From: Ignavibacteriaceae bacterium
GTDB taxonomy: Bacteria > Bacteroidota > Ignavibacteria > Ignavibacteriales > Ignavibacteriaceae
DNA length: 64,000 bases
Assembly (NCBI GenBank): GCA_013042995.1
Contig: JABDPB010000084.1
Coordinates: 1-64,000 of the forward strand
Reading direction: 5' to 3'
The notes under the pieces were generated by a model that worked only from the letters and a program-made list of their open reading frames with translations, did no database searches and had not been told where the DNA came from. Each line of letters starts with the position of its first letter. Position 1 is the first letter of the stretch. This document shows, piece after piece, positions 45,613 to 54,672 of this stretch. The translations under genes and the position numbers were made by a program.

Positions 45613-47733
45613 TTAAAACTCAATTAAATTTTTTATGTCTTCGTAAATTTTCTGGCGCGATGGTAAAACGTTATTTTCTAAAATAGGTGAATAAGGAATA
45701 TGAGTATCTTTAGCTGCGATGCGTTTTATTGGTCCATCTAAATATTGAAAACAGCTATCCGAAATTCTCGCAACTATTTCAGCACCAAATCCACCTGTTA
45801 AAGTATCTTCATGAATAACGATTACCTTATTTGTTTTCTTTACTGAATTAAAAATCGTTTCTTCATCTAAGGGAATAATAGTCCTTAAATCGATGACCTC
45901 AACAGAGTATTCAAACTCTTCTTCTAATCTTTTTGCCGCAAATAGTGAATCCCACATCGAAACTCCGTATGAAACAACCGTAATATCCGTCCCGACTTTT
46001 GCAACTTTAGCTTTACCAAAAGGTATAAGGTAATTATCATCTGGCTCTGGAGTGATAGCAAAACTTTGTCTATACAAACCTTTATGCTCGCAAAATAACA
46101 CTGGATCTTTTAAACGGCAGGCGGTTTTCAACAGTCCTTTTGCATCTGCTGCGTTGCTTGGATAAGCAATATAAATACCGGGAACATGTGCATAAATTGA
46201 TTCTATGTTTTGACTGTGACATAATCCACCATGAATGTAACCACCAACAGCAACTCTAACGACTACTGGTGTAGCCCAAGAGTTATTAGAACGGTAACGC
46301 ATTGCTGCAGTTTCATTTTTCATTTGCTGAAACGCTGGCCAGATGTAGTCCCCAAATTGAATTTCGACTACAGGTTTTAAACCGGCAAGTGCCATTCCAT
46401 TTGCAACTCCCAAAATACTTGCTTCAGCAAGAGGTGAGTTGAAAACTCTGTCGTCCCCAAAATTTGTCGATAAACCTTTTGTTGCAGTAAACACACCGCC
46501 CTTTTTATCAGCAATATCTTCACCAAAGATGTACATATCCTTATTCTTTTTCATTTCTTCGTGCAGTGCATGATTCACAGCATCAACAAGTACAATTTTT
46601 TGTCCTGATGGTTCGACAGTTTCATAATCAAGTGATTCTTTATATCCACTTTCATCATAAACATATTTTTCAGCTTCATCCGCTTCAGGATCTGAGGCAT
46701 TAAATGCTTTATCGGCAGCTTCATCAATTTCGTTTTTAATTTCTTCTTTAATTTTTTCATAGTCGCTCTCAGTAAGTAATTCCTCGCCTTGCAATACATC
46801 TTCAAACTTCTCAATAGGATCATTAAGTTTATCTTTTTCAAGCTCTTCATCTTTCCTGTATTTTTTTTGGTCATCAGATGAAGAGTGAGATTGAAGCCTC
46901 ACAACTTCAGCTTCTATCAGGGCTGGACCTTTGCCGCTTTTTATATAATCAATTGCTTCTTTTATTTTTTTGTAAGATTCAAAAAAATCTGTACCATCAA
47001 TTTTTAATCTGAACAGAGTATTAAAGCCTGACATCATTGCAGCAACAGATCCACCTTTACCGGCAGTTTGATGTTCAACAGGAACTGAAATTGCGTAACG
47101 GTTATTCTGAATCATAAATAAAACCGGTAGTCTCTCCCTACTTGCCCAATTTACAGCTTCGTGAAATTCTCCCTGGCTTGTGGTTCCTTCCCCACTACTT
47201 ACGTATGAAATATTTCTAATCCCTTTTCTTTTTGATGCGAGTGCAGTTCCAACTGCCTGCAAAAATTGAGTTCCAGTTGGACTAGATTGCGATGGAAGCT
47301 GGGCGTTGGTCATTCCCCAATGAACAGGTAACTGTTTGCCACCACTGGCGGGATCAGTAGCTTTAGCAAAAGTGCCAAGAAAAACTTCTTCAGGAGTTGT
47401 ACCAGCCATTAAAACTGTTCCAAGATCGCGGTAGTAAGGAAATAGCCAGTCCTTTTTTGGATCCAGATGCAAACCAACCGCCATTTGAACTGCTTCATGC
47501 CCCTCTGCTGCAATGTGAAAGAAAGTTTTACCCTGCTTAAGTAAACGCATCGCTTTCATATCAATTTCACGGGAACGCACCATCATTTTTAAAACATCTA
47601 TTAACTGTTTTTTCTCGAAGCCCAAATAATTTTTAGCGGAACTTTTCGTTTTATTTGGTTTGATGTTTGATGGTTTACTTTTTGTTTTTCGCTTTACAGT
47701 TGCAATAGTTTTACTGCTGTTTTTTCTAGCCAC
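45613..47733 (-). CDS. 2-oxoacid dehydrogenase E1, fused alpha and beta
   Basis: 706 residues joining what are often two subunits. A basic low-complexity leader (about 1-35, Lys/Ser/Thr-rich) precedes the alpha part (about 40-340), with the thiamine-pyrophosphate motif GEGTTSQGEF at 181-190 (GEG rather than the usual GDG) and NN at 210-211. An acidic linker (about 280-375) leads to the beta part (about 380-706, FGEDIADKKGGVF, EASILGVANGMALAGLKPVVEIQFGDY, GVSMWDSL). It resembles Bacteroidota branched-chain (2-oxoisovalerate) E1. It sits between lipB and E2, 15 and 21 bp away. Confidence 0.93.
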   Translation of the reverse strand: MARKNSSKTIATVKRKTKSKPSNIKPNKTKSSAKNYLGFEKKQLIDVLKMMVRSREIDMKAMRLLKQGKTFFHIAAEGHEAVQMAVGLHLDPKKDWLFPYYRDLGTVLMAGTTPEEVFLGTFAKATDPASGGKQLPVHWGMTNAQLPSQSSPTGTQFLQAVGTALASKRKGIRNISYVSSGEGTTSQGEFHEAVNWASRERLPVLFMIQNNRYAISVPVEHQTAGKGGSVAAMMSGFNTLFRLKIDGTDFFESYKKIKEAIDYIKSGKGPALIEAEVVRLQSHSSSDDQKKYRKDEELEKDKLNDPIEKFEDVLQGEELLTESDYEKIKEEIKNEIDEAADKAFNASDPEADEAEKYVYDESGYKESLDYETVEPSGQKIVLVDAVNHALHEEMKKNKDMYIFGEDIADKKGGVFTATKGLSTNFGDDRVFNSPLAEASILGVANGMALAGLKPVVEIQFGDYIWPAFQQMKNETAAMRYRSNNSWATPVVVRVAVGGYIHGGLCHSQNIESIYAHVPGIYIAYPSNAADAKGLLKTACRLKDPVLFCEHKGLYRQSFAITPEPDDNYLIPFGKAKVAKVGTDITVVSYGVSMWDSLFAAKRLEEEFEYSVEVIDLRTIIPLDEETIFNSVKKTNKVIVIHEDTLTGGFGAEIVARISDSCFQYLDGPIKRIAAKDTHIPYSPILENNVLPSRQKIYEDIKNLIEF

Positions 47734-47748
47734 TTAAAACCCTTACAG

Positions 47749-48447
47749 TTAAATGTTAACAAAATTTGATTGTCTTATTTCTGTTCTATCTTTTGAAATA
47801 ACATCATTGTAGCTAAATATTTCATTAAAGTGTTTAATAAGTTTTTCTTTCACTTCTTCTATATTAATTTCTCTTCGCAACTCATTCTTTAAAGAAGTAA
47901 CAGATTTATCCTGTATGCCGCAGGGGATTATTCCGTTGAAAAGATTTAAATCAGTATTAACGTTAAAAGCAAAACCGTGCATTGTTACCCATCTGCTTAC
48001 CTTTATTCCGATTGCAGCAATTTTTCTATCTTCAATCCAAACACCCGTATGCTGTAGATTTCTTTCACAATTTAAACTATAATCACTGCAAGTTTTTATA
48101 ATCACTTCTTCTAAAGCGCGTAAATATTTGTGGGTATCCTTTTCCCAATTATTTAAGTCAATAATAGGATATCCGACTATCTGCCCGGGTCCGTGATATG
48201 TTATATCGCCTCCGCGATCAATATCATAGACAGATATTTTATTAGAGTTTAAAAATTCTTGATTGCCCTTTAAATTTTCTCTATCGGCAGTTTTACCAAG
48301 CGTATAAGTATTTGGATGTTCGAGAAGTATAAGAACGTCTTCAATTTCACTATTTAATCTTCTATTAAAAATTACTCTTTGAAGGTCCCAGGCCTCCTTG
48401 TAATCAATAAATCCTACATTAAAATATGTGAGTATCTTATTTTTCAT
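47749..48447 (-). CDS. lipB: Octanoyltransferase
   Basis: 232 residues. It moves octanoyl from acyl-carrier protein to the E2 lipoyl lysine. The signature RGGDITYHGPGQIVGYPIIDL is at about 78-98, with catalytic Lys149 (GIKVSRWVTMHG) and Cys176 (PCGI). It lies between the genes for E3 and E1, so lipoate assembly is transcribed with its client enzyme. Confidence 0.96.
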   Translation of the reverse strand: MKNKILTYFNVGFIDYKEAWDLQRVIFNRRLNSEIEDVLILLEHPNTYTLGKTADRENLKGNQEFLNSNKISVYDIDRGGDITYHGPGQIVGYPIIDLNNWEKDTHKYLRALEEVIIKTCSDYSLNCERNLQHTGVWIEDRKIAAIGIKVSRWVTMHGFAFNVNTDLNLFNGIIPCGIQDKSVTSLKNELRREINIEEVKEKLIKHFNEIFSYNDVISKDRTEIRQSNFVNI

Positions 48448-48473
48448 TTTCTAATATTTTTAAGCATCTGCCG

Positions 48474-49877
48474 TTAAATGTGAATTGCCTCACCATAAGC
48501 ATTTGCTGCCGCCTCCATAATAGCTTCCGAGAGAGTTGGATGAGCATGAATAGTTTTGATTAAAGATTCTCCTGTTGCTTCGAGTGAACGTGCAAGTGCT
48601 ATTTCAGCTATCATTTCTGTAGCTTCACTTCCAATTATGTGTCCACCTAAAATTTCACCATATTTTTCATCAAAGATAATTTTAACGAAACCTTCTCTCT
48701 CGCCTATCGCGAATGCTTTGCCGCTTGCCATAAAAGGAAACTTTCCTATTTTAACTTTATACCCTTTTTCTTTCGCTTTTGCTTCAGTTAAACCAACGCT
48801 TGCAACCTGCGGCTGGCAGTATGTACATCCGGGAATGTTTTCATAATCAACAGGAGGATGAATAATTCCTTTAATTCTTTCAACACAATGAATTCCTTCA
48901 GCGGAAGCAACATGCGCTAACCAGGGAGGTCCAATCACATCACCAATTGCATAAATTCCTGGTATGTTTGTCTCATAACTTTCTTTATTTACCTTTATAT
49001 GATTTTTCTCCACCTGCACACCCAATTTTTCCAAACCAATATCCTCAACATTTCCAACTACACCAATTGCATTTAAAACTTTTTCTGCGCTAAGTTCTTT
49101 TTTCTCACCATTAACATTTACTTTCAGTTTAACTTTGTTGTTTTTTGGTTCTGCTTTTTCTACAGTTGCATTTGTTAAAATATTTATTCCCCTCTTCTTA
49201 AAATTTTTCTCAAGTGCTTTTGAAACCTCTTCATCTTCAATCGGTAAGACATTTTTCATCATTTCAATAATCGTAACTTTTGTTCCGAGTACAGAATAAA
49301 AGTATGCGAACTCAACCCCGATAGCACCAGCACCAATCACTATTAATTCCTTTGGCAGTTTATCCAATATCATAGCCTCGGTACTTGTAATTATATTTTT
49401 TCTATCAACAGGAATTGCCGGAATGGATCTTGGACGAGCACCGGTTGCAATGATTATTTTATCTACTTTTATGGATTCAATTTCTTTACCTTTTTCATCC
49501 CTAATTTCAAGTTCATTTTTTGAGGCAAGTTTGCCAAAGCCTCTTATTCTATCTACTTTATTTTTTTTTACAAGCAGTTCAACATTATTTGTAATTTTAT
49601 TAGAGATATCGCGGCTGCGCTTTATAATTCTGTTAAAATCGATATCAAGTGAAGTAGACTTAATTCCAAAATCATCGCCATGATTTTTTACCTGATCAAA
49701 TATTTCTACATTTTTAAGCAGTGATTTCGTTGGAATGCATCCCCAATTAAGGCATATTCCGCCCAGATTATCTTTATCAATTACGACTGTGTTAAAACCA
49801 AGTTGTCCTGCACGGATAGCTGCTACATAGCCTCCTGGTCCACCACCTAGTATTGCTATATCATATTGTTTTTGCAT
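48474..49877 (-). CDS. lpdA: Dihydrolipoyl dehydrogenase (E3)
   Basis: 467 residues, a flavoprotein that reoxidises dihydrolipoamide with NAD. FAD-binding GGGPGGYVAA at 11-20, redox disulfide Cys42/Cys47 (GGICLNWGCIPTK), NAD-binding GAGAIGVEFAY and the catalytic His/Glu in HAHPTLSEAI near the end are intact. It is the first gene of the operon; a TetR-type palindrome lies 84-97 bp upstream. Confidence 0.96.
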   Translation of the reverse strand: MQKQYDIAILGGGPGGYVAAIRAGQLGFNTVVIDKDNLGGICLNWGCIPTKSLLKNVEIFDQVKNHGDDFGIKSTSLDIDFNRIIKRSRDISNKITNNVELLVKKNKVDRIRGFGKLASKNELEIRDEKGKEIESIKVDKIIIATGARPRSIPAIPVDRKNIITSTEAMILDKLPKELIVIGAGAIGVEFAYFYSVLGTKVTIIEMMKNVLPIEDEEVSKALEKNFKKRGINILTNATVEKAEPKNNKVKLKVNVNGEKKELSAEKVLNAIGVVGNVEDIGLEKLGVQVEKNHIKVNKESYETNIPGIYAIGDVIGPPWLAHVASAEGIHCVERIKGIIHPPVDYENIPGCTYCQPQVASVGLTEAKAKEKGYKVKIGKFPFMASGKAFAIGEREGFVKIIFDEKYGEILGGHIIGSEATEMIAEIALARSLEATGESLIKTIHAHPTLSEAIMEAAANAYGEAIHI

Positions 49878-49960
49878 AAGTTATGGGTACCATTTTAATT
49901 GAAGATGGGCAAATATAAGTAAGCAAATCCTAAAATGAAAACTTCAGAGGAGAAATATTG

Positions 49961-49974
49961 ACTGACAGGTCAGT
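49961..49974. promoter_or_regulatory. TetR-type operator palindrome
   Basis: ACTGAC-AG-GTCAGT is a perfect 6-bp inverted repeat with a 2-bp centre, the form typical of TetR/AcrR-family operators (TGACTGACnnGTCAGT-like). It lies upstream of lpdA, within 200 bp of gene-free DNA, and would allow repression of the lpdA-lipB-E1-E2-lipA operon. No TetR-family gene is present in the window. Confidence 0.55.
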
Positions 49975-50072
49975 AAATCGAGTTAATATTATTTAGTGAT
50001 ACAAATATTATAGATAACTTCTTAAGATTTTCTCCTCAAATCTCAGATTTCGAAATCTACGGTAAATAATGA

Positions 50073-50570
50073 TTAGTATTTCACAGCCTGTCCTTTTACA
50101 GGCATTGATGTATGGATTTGAACAATTTTCCATCCATCCGGTTCATTTTCTAGAACTCCAGTTGTTCGGATTCCATCAAAAGTGAACTCCTCGCCCTCTG
50201 ATTCCACAAACCAGTTAACCTTCATATAAAACCATGCCTGGTGACCTGTGCCGCACATTTTTAGAATCTTATCCCTGACGGAGAGGTTAACAGTATTGAA
50301 TGTTTCATATGCTCTTTTTTGAGCATCACCCATTGAATATTTGTCCACCCAAAGTTCATCTTCATCGGTTCCTAGAATTATAATATCCGGTTTGGCAGAA
50401 AAACACGAAAGGAGCTTTTCCAGATTCCTCTCTTCATGCGCTTTAACGAAGTTATCAAGGACTTGCATTACTTTTGCTCTTTCAGATTCTAAATCAACTC
50501 TCTGATCATCTGCGCAAGATGTGAATAAAAAAATTGAAAATGGAATTATTAAGACAAGCAGATTTTTCAT
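50073..50570 (-). CDS. SnoaL-like lipoprotein
   Basis: 165 residues with a lipoprotein signal (lipobox FTSC). The remainder is one SnoaL/NTF2-like alpha+beta cone: ERAKVMQVLDNFVKAHEERNLEKLLSCFSAKPDIIILGTDEDE, then TVNLSVRDKILKMCGTGHQAWFYMKVNWFVESEGEEFTFDGIRTTGVLENEPDGWKIVQIHTSMPVKG. Catalytic or binding function is unknown. Members are often annotated as nuclear transport factor 2-like. Confidence 0.8.
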   Translation of the reverse strand: MKNLLVLIIPFSIFLFTSCADDQRVDLESERAKVMQVLDNFVKAHEERNLEKLLSCFSAKPDIIILGTDEDELWVDKYSMGDAQKRAYETFNTVNLSVRDKILKMCGTGHQAWFYMKVNWFVESEGEEFTFDGIRTTGVLENEPDGWKIVQIHTSMPVKGQAVKY

Positions 50571-50732
50571 GGCAGTCTCCTCAATTTTAGCAAAATTTAT
50601 TATCGGGGAATCTATTTTATTGGAGGAAAAGAATTACTGCCGCTTTTCCCCGAAAGTGTAAATATAAACTTCTATTAAACTAACAAAATTTTAGTAATAA
50701 TCAAGGTTATGTATAGTAAAAATGAAAAGTAT

Positions 50733-50761
50733 AAAAAAAGCCTTCACTAAAGTGAAGGCTT
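50733..50761 (-). terminator. Intrinsic terminator of the barrel protein gene
   Basis: AAGCCTTCAC and GTGAAGGCTT form a perfect 10-bp stem with a 4-nt loop. On the minus strand it is followed by a run of T, 28 bp past the stop of the outer-membrane barrel gene. Confidence 0.85.
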
Positions 50762-50788
50762 CAACTAATTAAATTCTAAGCAAATAAG

Positions 50789-51472
50789 TTAAAAACCGTA
50801 ATTAATTCCAATCATAAACCTTGGAATAAGTTTGGGTTGATTAACTGCATCATCAGCATCATTATAGGTGTAGTCTTCACGCGGATTAACATCATCACCA
50901 TTTGGACTGTAGGAAGTATCGTGTCCTTTTAATGTTCCTTCAAAAAAGTAATCGGCGCCACCGCCAAATACCATGTAAAGATTCGGCATTAACGGAAACT
51001 GAGTTTCGATTCCGCCACCGAGTCCAAACTGGTTACTTGTTACATCAAAATCTTCATTACCGCCAACGTAATTAAAGTTTGCAGTAAACATTGAATATCG
51101 TGGACCTACATAGATATGAGAATTTGTAAATACATTTACTGGTATTAGCATATCAAATCTCATATCCCAAATCCAGCCCCTTTCTTGTGGGGTTCCATTT
51201 GTAGCGTTATTGATAAAAACTCTTCGCGCTACATCAGATTTGCCGGGTTCTACTGCTGTATAACCAACTCCAAAGCGTGCACTTAAAGGAAATCCACTCT
51301 GGAAACTTGAAATGGTAAAATTTAATTGACCTCCAAAACCACCGTTGTAGCCAAAGACCACGCCGCCGTAAAATTTTGGACCAAAGCTGTAATTTGTTCC
51401 ATAGGTTTGGGAAAAAGAAATTGAAGAAAAGAGGAATAGAAAAACGAAGTTTGTTAATAGAGTGCTGCGCAT
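50789..51472 (-). CDS. Outer-membrane beta-barrel protein
   Basis: 227 residues with a signal peptide (about 1-21). The mature part is rich in Gly, Phe and Tyr, with alternating strands (YGGVVFGYNGGFGGQLNFTI, FMIGINYGF at the C-terminus), typical of small 8-stranded barrels of the OmpW/porin-like kind. No substrate can be assigned. It is followed by its own terminator and faces a large intergenic region. Confidence 0.75.
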   Translation of the reverse strand: MRSTLLTNFVFLFLFSSISFSQTYGTNYSFGPKFYGGVVFGYNGGFGGQLNFTISSFQSGFPLSARFGVGYTAVEPGKSDVARRVFINNATNGTPQERGWIWDMRFDMLIPVNVFTNSHIYVGPRYSMFTANFNYVGGNEDFDVTSNQFGLGGGIETQFPLMPNLYMVFGGGADYFFEGTLKGHDTSYSPNGDDVNPREDYTYNDADDAVNQPKLIPRFMIGINYGF

Positions 51473-51910
51473 TTATGTGTCTCCTGTTTTGTTTACTTAC
51501 TTTAAGAAAAAGTTATAGCAGTATCTATCCCCAATGACACGCTGAATTATAATTATTTTTTTCGAATTATAAAACAACTTTATATTTATTAAGTAATTTT
51601 AGTGCCAAATATTTCCCATTTAGAATCAATTTGTGTTTGATAATAGTACATTTTTATCCCTGAGTATTTATAAAAAGCAATTAATAATTATCGATCATTT
51701 TATTTGACACCATTAATAATTCCTATCAACTTTATTCGATATTAATTTTTTCTATTATACTTTATTCTTGAATTTAAGATTAAAGCACCCTCAATTCCCA
51801 TTCTTGAAAAAGAATTCTTCAAAAAACATCAAAAATCGAATAATAATCTACTACTAGCTAATGGCAGATAATTTGATAGTAAGTGGTAATAGAAATTCAA
51901 TAGAAAGAAA
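51473..51910. other. Divergent intergenic region, 438 bp
   Basis: It lies between the minus-strand barrel gene and the plus-strand MerR gene. It is very AT-rich and no gene fits. It contains GAATTATAA twice exactly 20 bp apart (51544-51552 and 51564-51572), and TTGAA-N9-TTCAA at 51804-51822 about 90 bp before MerR. Promoters for both genes must lie here. Confidence 0.5.
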
Positions 51911-52357
51911 ATGCAAACAAATATATCAACGAAACCAGTTTATACAATTAGCACTGCAGCAAGACTGCTTGGGATTTCAATTCCCACTCTTCGAATGTAT
52001 GAAACGGAAGGATTAATTATTCCATTTAAAAAATCTAGTAAACACCGTTTGTTTTCTGATGCCGATCTGGAGAGAATCCGCTGTTTAAGAAGAGCATTGA
52101 ATGGTGGTAAAATGGGTCTAGAAAGTATACGACGAATGCTTGCAATCATTCCCTGCTGGGCAATTATCGAATGCACTGAAAAAGACAGAAAAAACTGCGA
52201 AGCATTTACAAGTTATGATAAGCCGTGCTGGATGCACAATCATAAAGATAACGTTTGCAGAGACAGAGACTGTAGAGAGTGCGAGGTATATAACAGTTTT
52301 AGCGATTGTAGCAGCTTGAAAGAAAAGTTTAAAGAATTAGTTCCACCTAAAAAATAA
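51911..52357 (+). CDS. MerR-family regulator with Cys-rich two-CW-like C-terminus
   Basis: 148 residues. The winged helix-turn-helix (about 11-75: YTISTAARLLGISIPTLRMYE) is of the MerR type. The C-terminal half holds eight Cys: 82, 88, 96, 106, 116, 121, 124 and 133, with CW pairs at 82-83 and 106-107 and CRECEVY at the end, resembling a two-CW metal or cluster-binding module. It is 27 bp upstream of the SQR-like gene in the same direction, so it is likely its regulator, sensing sulfide, persulfide or a metal. Confidence 0.85.
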   Translation: MQTNISTKPVYTISTAARLLGISIPTLRMYETEGLIIPFKKSSKHRLFSDADLERIRCLRRALNGGKMGLESIRRMLAIIPCWAIIECTEKDRKNCEAFTSYDKPCWMHNHKDNVCRDRDCRECEVYNSFSDCSSLKEKFKELVPPKK

Positions 52358-52384
52358 TATCAATAAAAAAATAAAAGTAAAAAG

Positions 52385-53614
52385 ATGAAAAAATTAGTAA
52401 TACTCGGTGCCGGAACAGCGGGCACAATGATGTTAAATAAATTACATAATGTGCTAGATAAAAATGAATGGCAGATTACTATAGTTGATCAGCATGAAAC
52501 TCATTACTATCAACCTGGTTTTTTGTTCATTCCATTCAACATTTACACCTGTAAAGATGTTATTAAACCAAAGAGAGATTTCTTTCCAACAGGTGTAAAC
52601 GTAATAAATTCTGAAATAGATAAGATCGAACCGAAAGAAAATAGAGTTCTGCTTAAAGATGGACAGGTAGTCGGCTACGATCAATTAATAATTGCAACAG
52701 GTGCAAAAATAAAACCTGAAGAAACAGAAGGATTGAAAGAAGAACTTTGGTATAAAAGCATTTTTGATTTTTATACTGTGGAAGGTGCATGCGCTCTCCG
52801 CGATTTCTTTAAAAATTGGGAAGGCGGCAAGCTGGTAATTAACATTACCGAAATGCCAATTAAATGCCCGGTTGCACCATTGGAGTTTTCATTCCTCGCA
52901 GATTGGTTTTTTACTGAAAAAGGAATACGAGATAAAGTTGATATCCAATTTGTGACTCCTTTGCCTGGGGCATTTACACAGCCAAAAGCTTCCGCAATTT
53001 TGGGTGATTTTTTGGAGAAGAAGAATATTAAACTTAAAACTGAATTTGGAATAGCAAGAGTAGATGCTGAAAATAAAAAAATTGTTTCATGGGAAGAAGA
53101 AGAAATACCTTTCGATTGCTTGGTAACTATTCCAACAAACATGGGTGATGATGCGATTGAACGAAGCGGAATGGGCAATGAATTTAATTTTATACCAACT
53201 GATAAACAAACCTTAAAAGCATTGGAATACGAAAATATATTTGTTATTGGTGATGCAACCGATCTACCAAGTTCAAAAGCGGGTTCAGTTGCACATTTCC
53301 AGGCTGATATTTTATTAGAGAATTTTCTAAGTGTTGTAGAAGGCCGAGAACCAAATGAAAAATTTGATGGGCATGCAAACTGCTTTATCGAATCCGGCTT
53401 TGGTAAAGGAATTCTGATTGATTTCAATTACGATACCGAACCACTGCCTGGAAAATTTCCACTGCCCGGTGTTGGTCCATTTTCGCTTCTGGAGGAAACA
53501 AAGATGAATCACTACGGTAAAATTATGTTCAGATGGATGTACTGGAATTTTCTTATCAAAGGATTAGAACTGCCGATAGAATCACAGATGTCTATGGCTG
53601 GAAAGCGAGCTTAA
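52385..53614 (+). CDS. SQR-like FAD-dependent oxidoreductase
   Basis: 409 residues of the sulfide:quinone oxidoreductase / flavocytochrome-c sulfide dehydrogenase group. FAD-binding GAGTAGTMM at 8-16, ATG-A at 104-107, and the second FAD motif VIGDATDLP at about 287-295. Likely redox Cys are Cys161 (MPIKCPVAPLEF) and Cys333 (GHANCFIESGFGKG). A C-terminal region with a KMNHYGKIMF-type amphipathic end fits membrane association. It may oxidise sulfide or persulfide and pass electrons to quinone, but a homologue of unknown substrate is possible. Confidence 0.8.
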   Translation: MKKLVILGAGTAGTMMLNKLHNVLDKNEWQITIVDQHETHYYQPGFLFIPFNIYTCKDVIKPKRDFFPTGVNVINSEIDKIEPKENRVLLKDGQVVGYDQLIIATGAKIKPEETEGLKEELWYKSIFDFYTVEGACALRDFFKNWEGGKLVINITEMPIKCPVAPLEFSFLADWFFTEKGIRDKVDIQFVTPLPGAFTQPKASAILGDFLEKKNIKLKTEFGIARVDAENKKIVSWEEEEIPFDCLVTIPTNMGDDAIERSGMGNEFNFIPTDKQTLKALEYENIFVIGDATDLPSSKAGSVAHFQADILLENFLSVVEGREPNEKFDGHANCFIESGFGKGILIDFNYDTEPLPGKFPLPGVGPFSLLEETKMNHYGKIMFRWMYWNFLIKGLELPIESQMSMAGKRA

Positions 53615-53616
53615 AA

Positions 53617-54327
53617 ATGGAAGAAGTAAAAACCCAAACACAAATTGATGAAATAAACAGCAAGCTGGATTTGATTCTGGAAGAGATTGAACTGCAGAAA
53701 AAACACAGACGTGAAATGGAAGATCTAAAGGACGATTTGTTCAGAGTTGGAAAAGATGTTTACGAAACTGCAGTAACAGAACTTGAAGAAGTTCACGATC
53801 ATATAAAAACAGGAGATATCGTTCATCTCGGAAAAAAGCTTTTGAGAAATGTGAATAATCTTAACAGAGCATTTGATCAGCTTGAAAGTACCCGTGATTT
53901 TTTACACGATATTTCACCTCTCGTTCGGGAATCAATAATAGATACAATGAACAAAATGGATGAGTTTGACAGAAAGGGTTACTTCGAGTTCATCAAAGAA
54001 TTGCAAAAAGCAGGAGATAACGTTGTAACATCATTTACACCAAACGATGTTAAACAGTTAGGCGAAAACGTAGTCACAATTTTGAATACAATCAAGAATC
54101 TCACTCAGCCCGATATGCTTCAGGCAATTAATAACGCTATTTCAGTTTACAAAAATATTGATGTTAAAGTTGATGAAAATATATCGCTATTTGGTTTGAT
54201 GAGAGAATTAAATACACCTGAAGTAAAAAGAGGTCTGGCTGTAGGATTAAAATTCCTGAAAAATCTTGCATCGATAGAAGAAAATCAAGAAAAACTAATT
54301 AATATAAATAAAGAACAAATCAATTAA
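53617..54327 (+). CDS. DUF1641-domain protein
   Basis: The start is set at the ATG 2 bp after the SQR stop (236 residues); a longer reading would overlap SQR without support. Mostly helical, with coiled-coil-like N-terminus (EEVKTQTQIDEINSKLDLILEEIELQKKHRREMEDLKDDL) and the DUF1641 core (LQAINNAISVYKNIDV...ISLFGLMRELNTPEVKRGLAVGLKFLKNLA). DUF1641 is known to occur beside SQR-type oxidoreductases; its role is not known. It is followed 9 bp on by the TusE-like gene. Confidence 0.82.
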   Translation: MEEVKTQTQIDEINSKLDLILEEIELQKKHRREMEDLKDDLFRVGKDVYETAVTELEEVHDHIKTGDIVHLGKKLLRNVNNLNRAFDQLESTRDFLHDISPLVRESIIDTMNKMDEFDRKGYFEFIKELQKAGDNVVTSFTPNDVKQLGENVVTILNTIKNLTQPDMLQAINNAISVYKNIDVKVDENISLFGLMRELNTPEVKRGLAVGLKFLKNLASIEENQEKLININKEQIN

Positions 54328-54336
54328 GGAGTAAAA

Positions 54337-54654
54337 ATGGAAACTGTAGAATTAGTAGGAAAACAATTCGAACTTGACGATGATGGTCATTTAAAAAATC
54401 AAAGTGATTGGAATGAAGAAGTTGCAAAAGAATTTGCAAAGTTAGAAGGAATTGAAGAACTCAATGATCGTCATTGGATTGTTATAAACTTTATGCGAAA
54501 AGTTTACCAAGAGAAAGGTGACGCACCTTCAATCCGTAGATTAACCAAAGAAAGTGGTGTTGATACAAAAGAATTATATGCGCTTTTTCCAAAAGGTCCG
54601 GCTAAAAAAGCTGCTAAAATTGCCGGTCTTCCAAAACCAAAAGGTTGTATATAA
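54337..54654 (+). CDS. tusE: TusE/DsrC-family sulfur-carrier protein
   Basis: 105 residues, the family length. The C-terminal arm ends in GLPKPKGCI with the conserved Cys104 next to last. The second Cys of DsrC proteins (about ten residues before) is missing; Ala lies there (KAAKIAG). The single-Cys arm fits TusE-like transfer rather than DsrAB-coupled trisulfide chemistry. DDDGHLKN and RHWIVINFMRKVYQE are other family features. It lies in an operon with SQR and DsrE-like genes. Confidence 0.85.
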   Translation: METVELVGKQFELDDDGHLKNQSDWNEEVAKEFAKLEGIEELNDRHWIVINFMRKVYQEKGDAPSIRRLTKESGVDTKELYALFPKGPAKKAAKIAGLPKPKGCI

Positions 54655-54672
54655 AAAAGAAAGGGGAATAAA

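Noticed and set aside
53533-53616. Longer start for the DUF1641 protein
   Set aside because: It would overlap SQR by over 80 bp; the ATG 2 bp after the SQR stop fits the family better.
54337-54654. Complete DsrC for sulfite reductase
   Set aside because: The second conserved Cys is Ala and no dsrAB genes are present.
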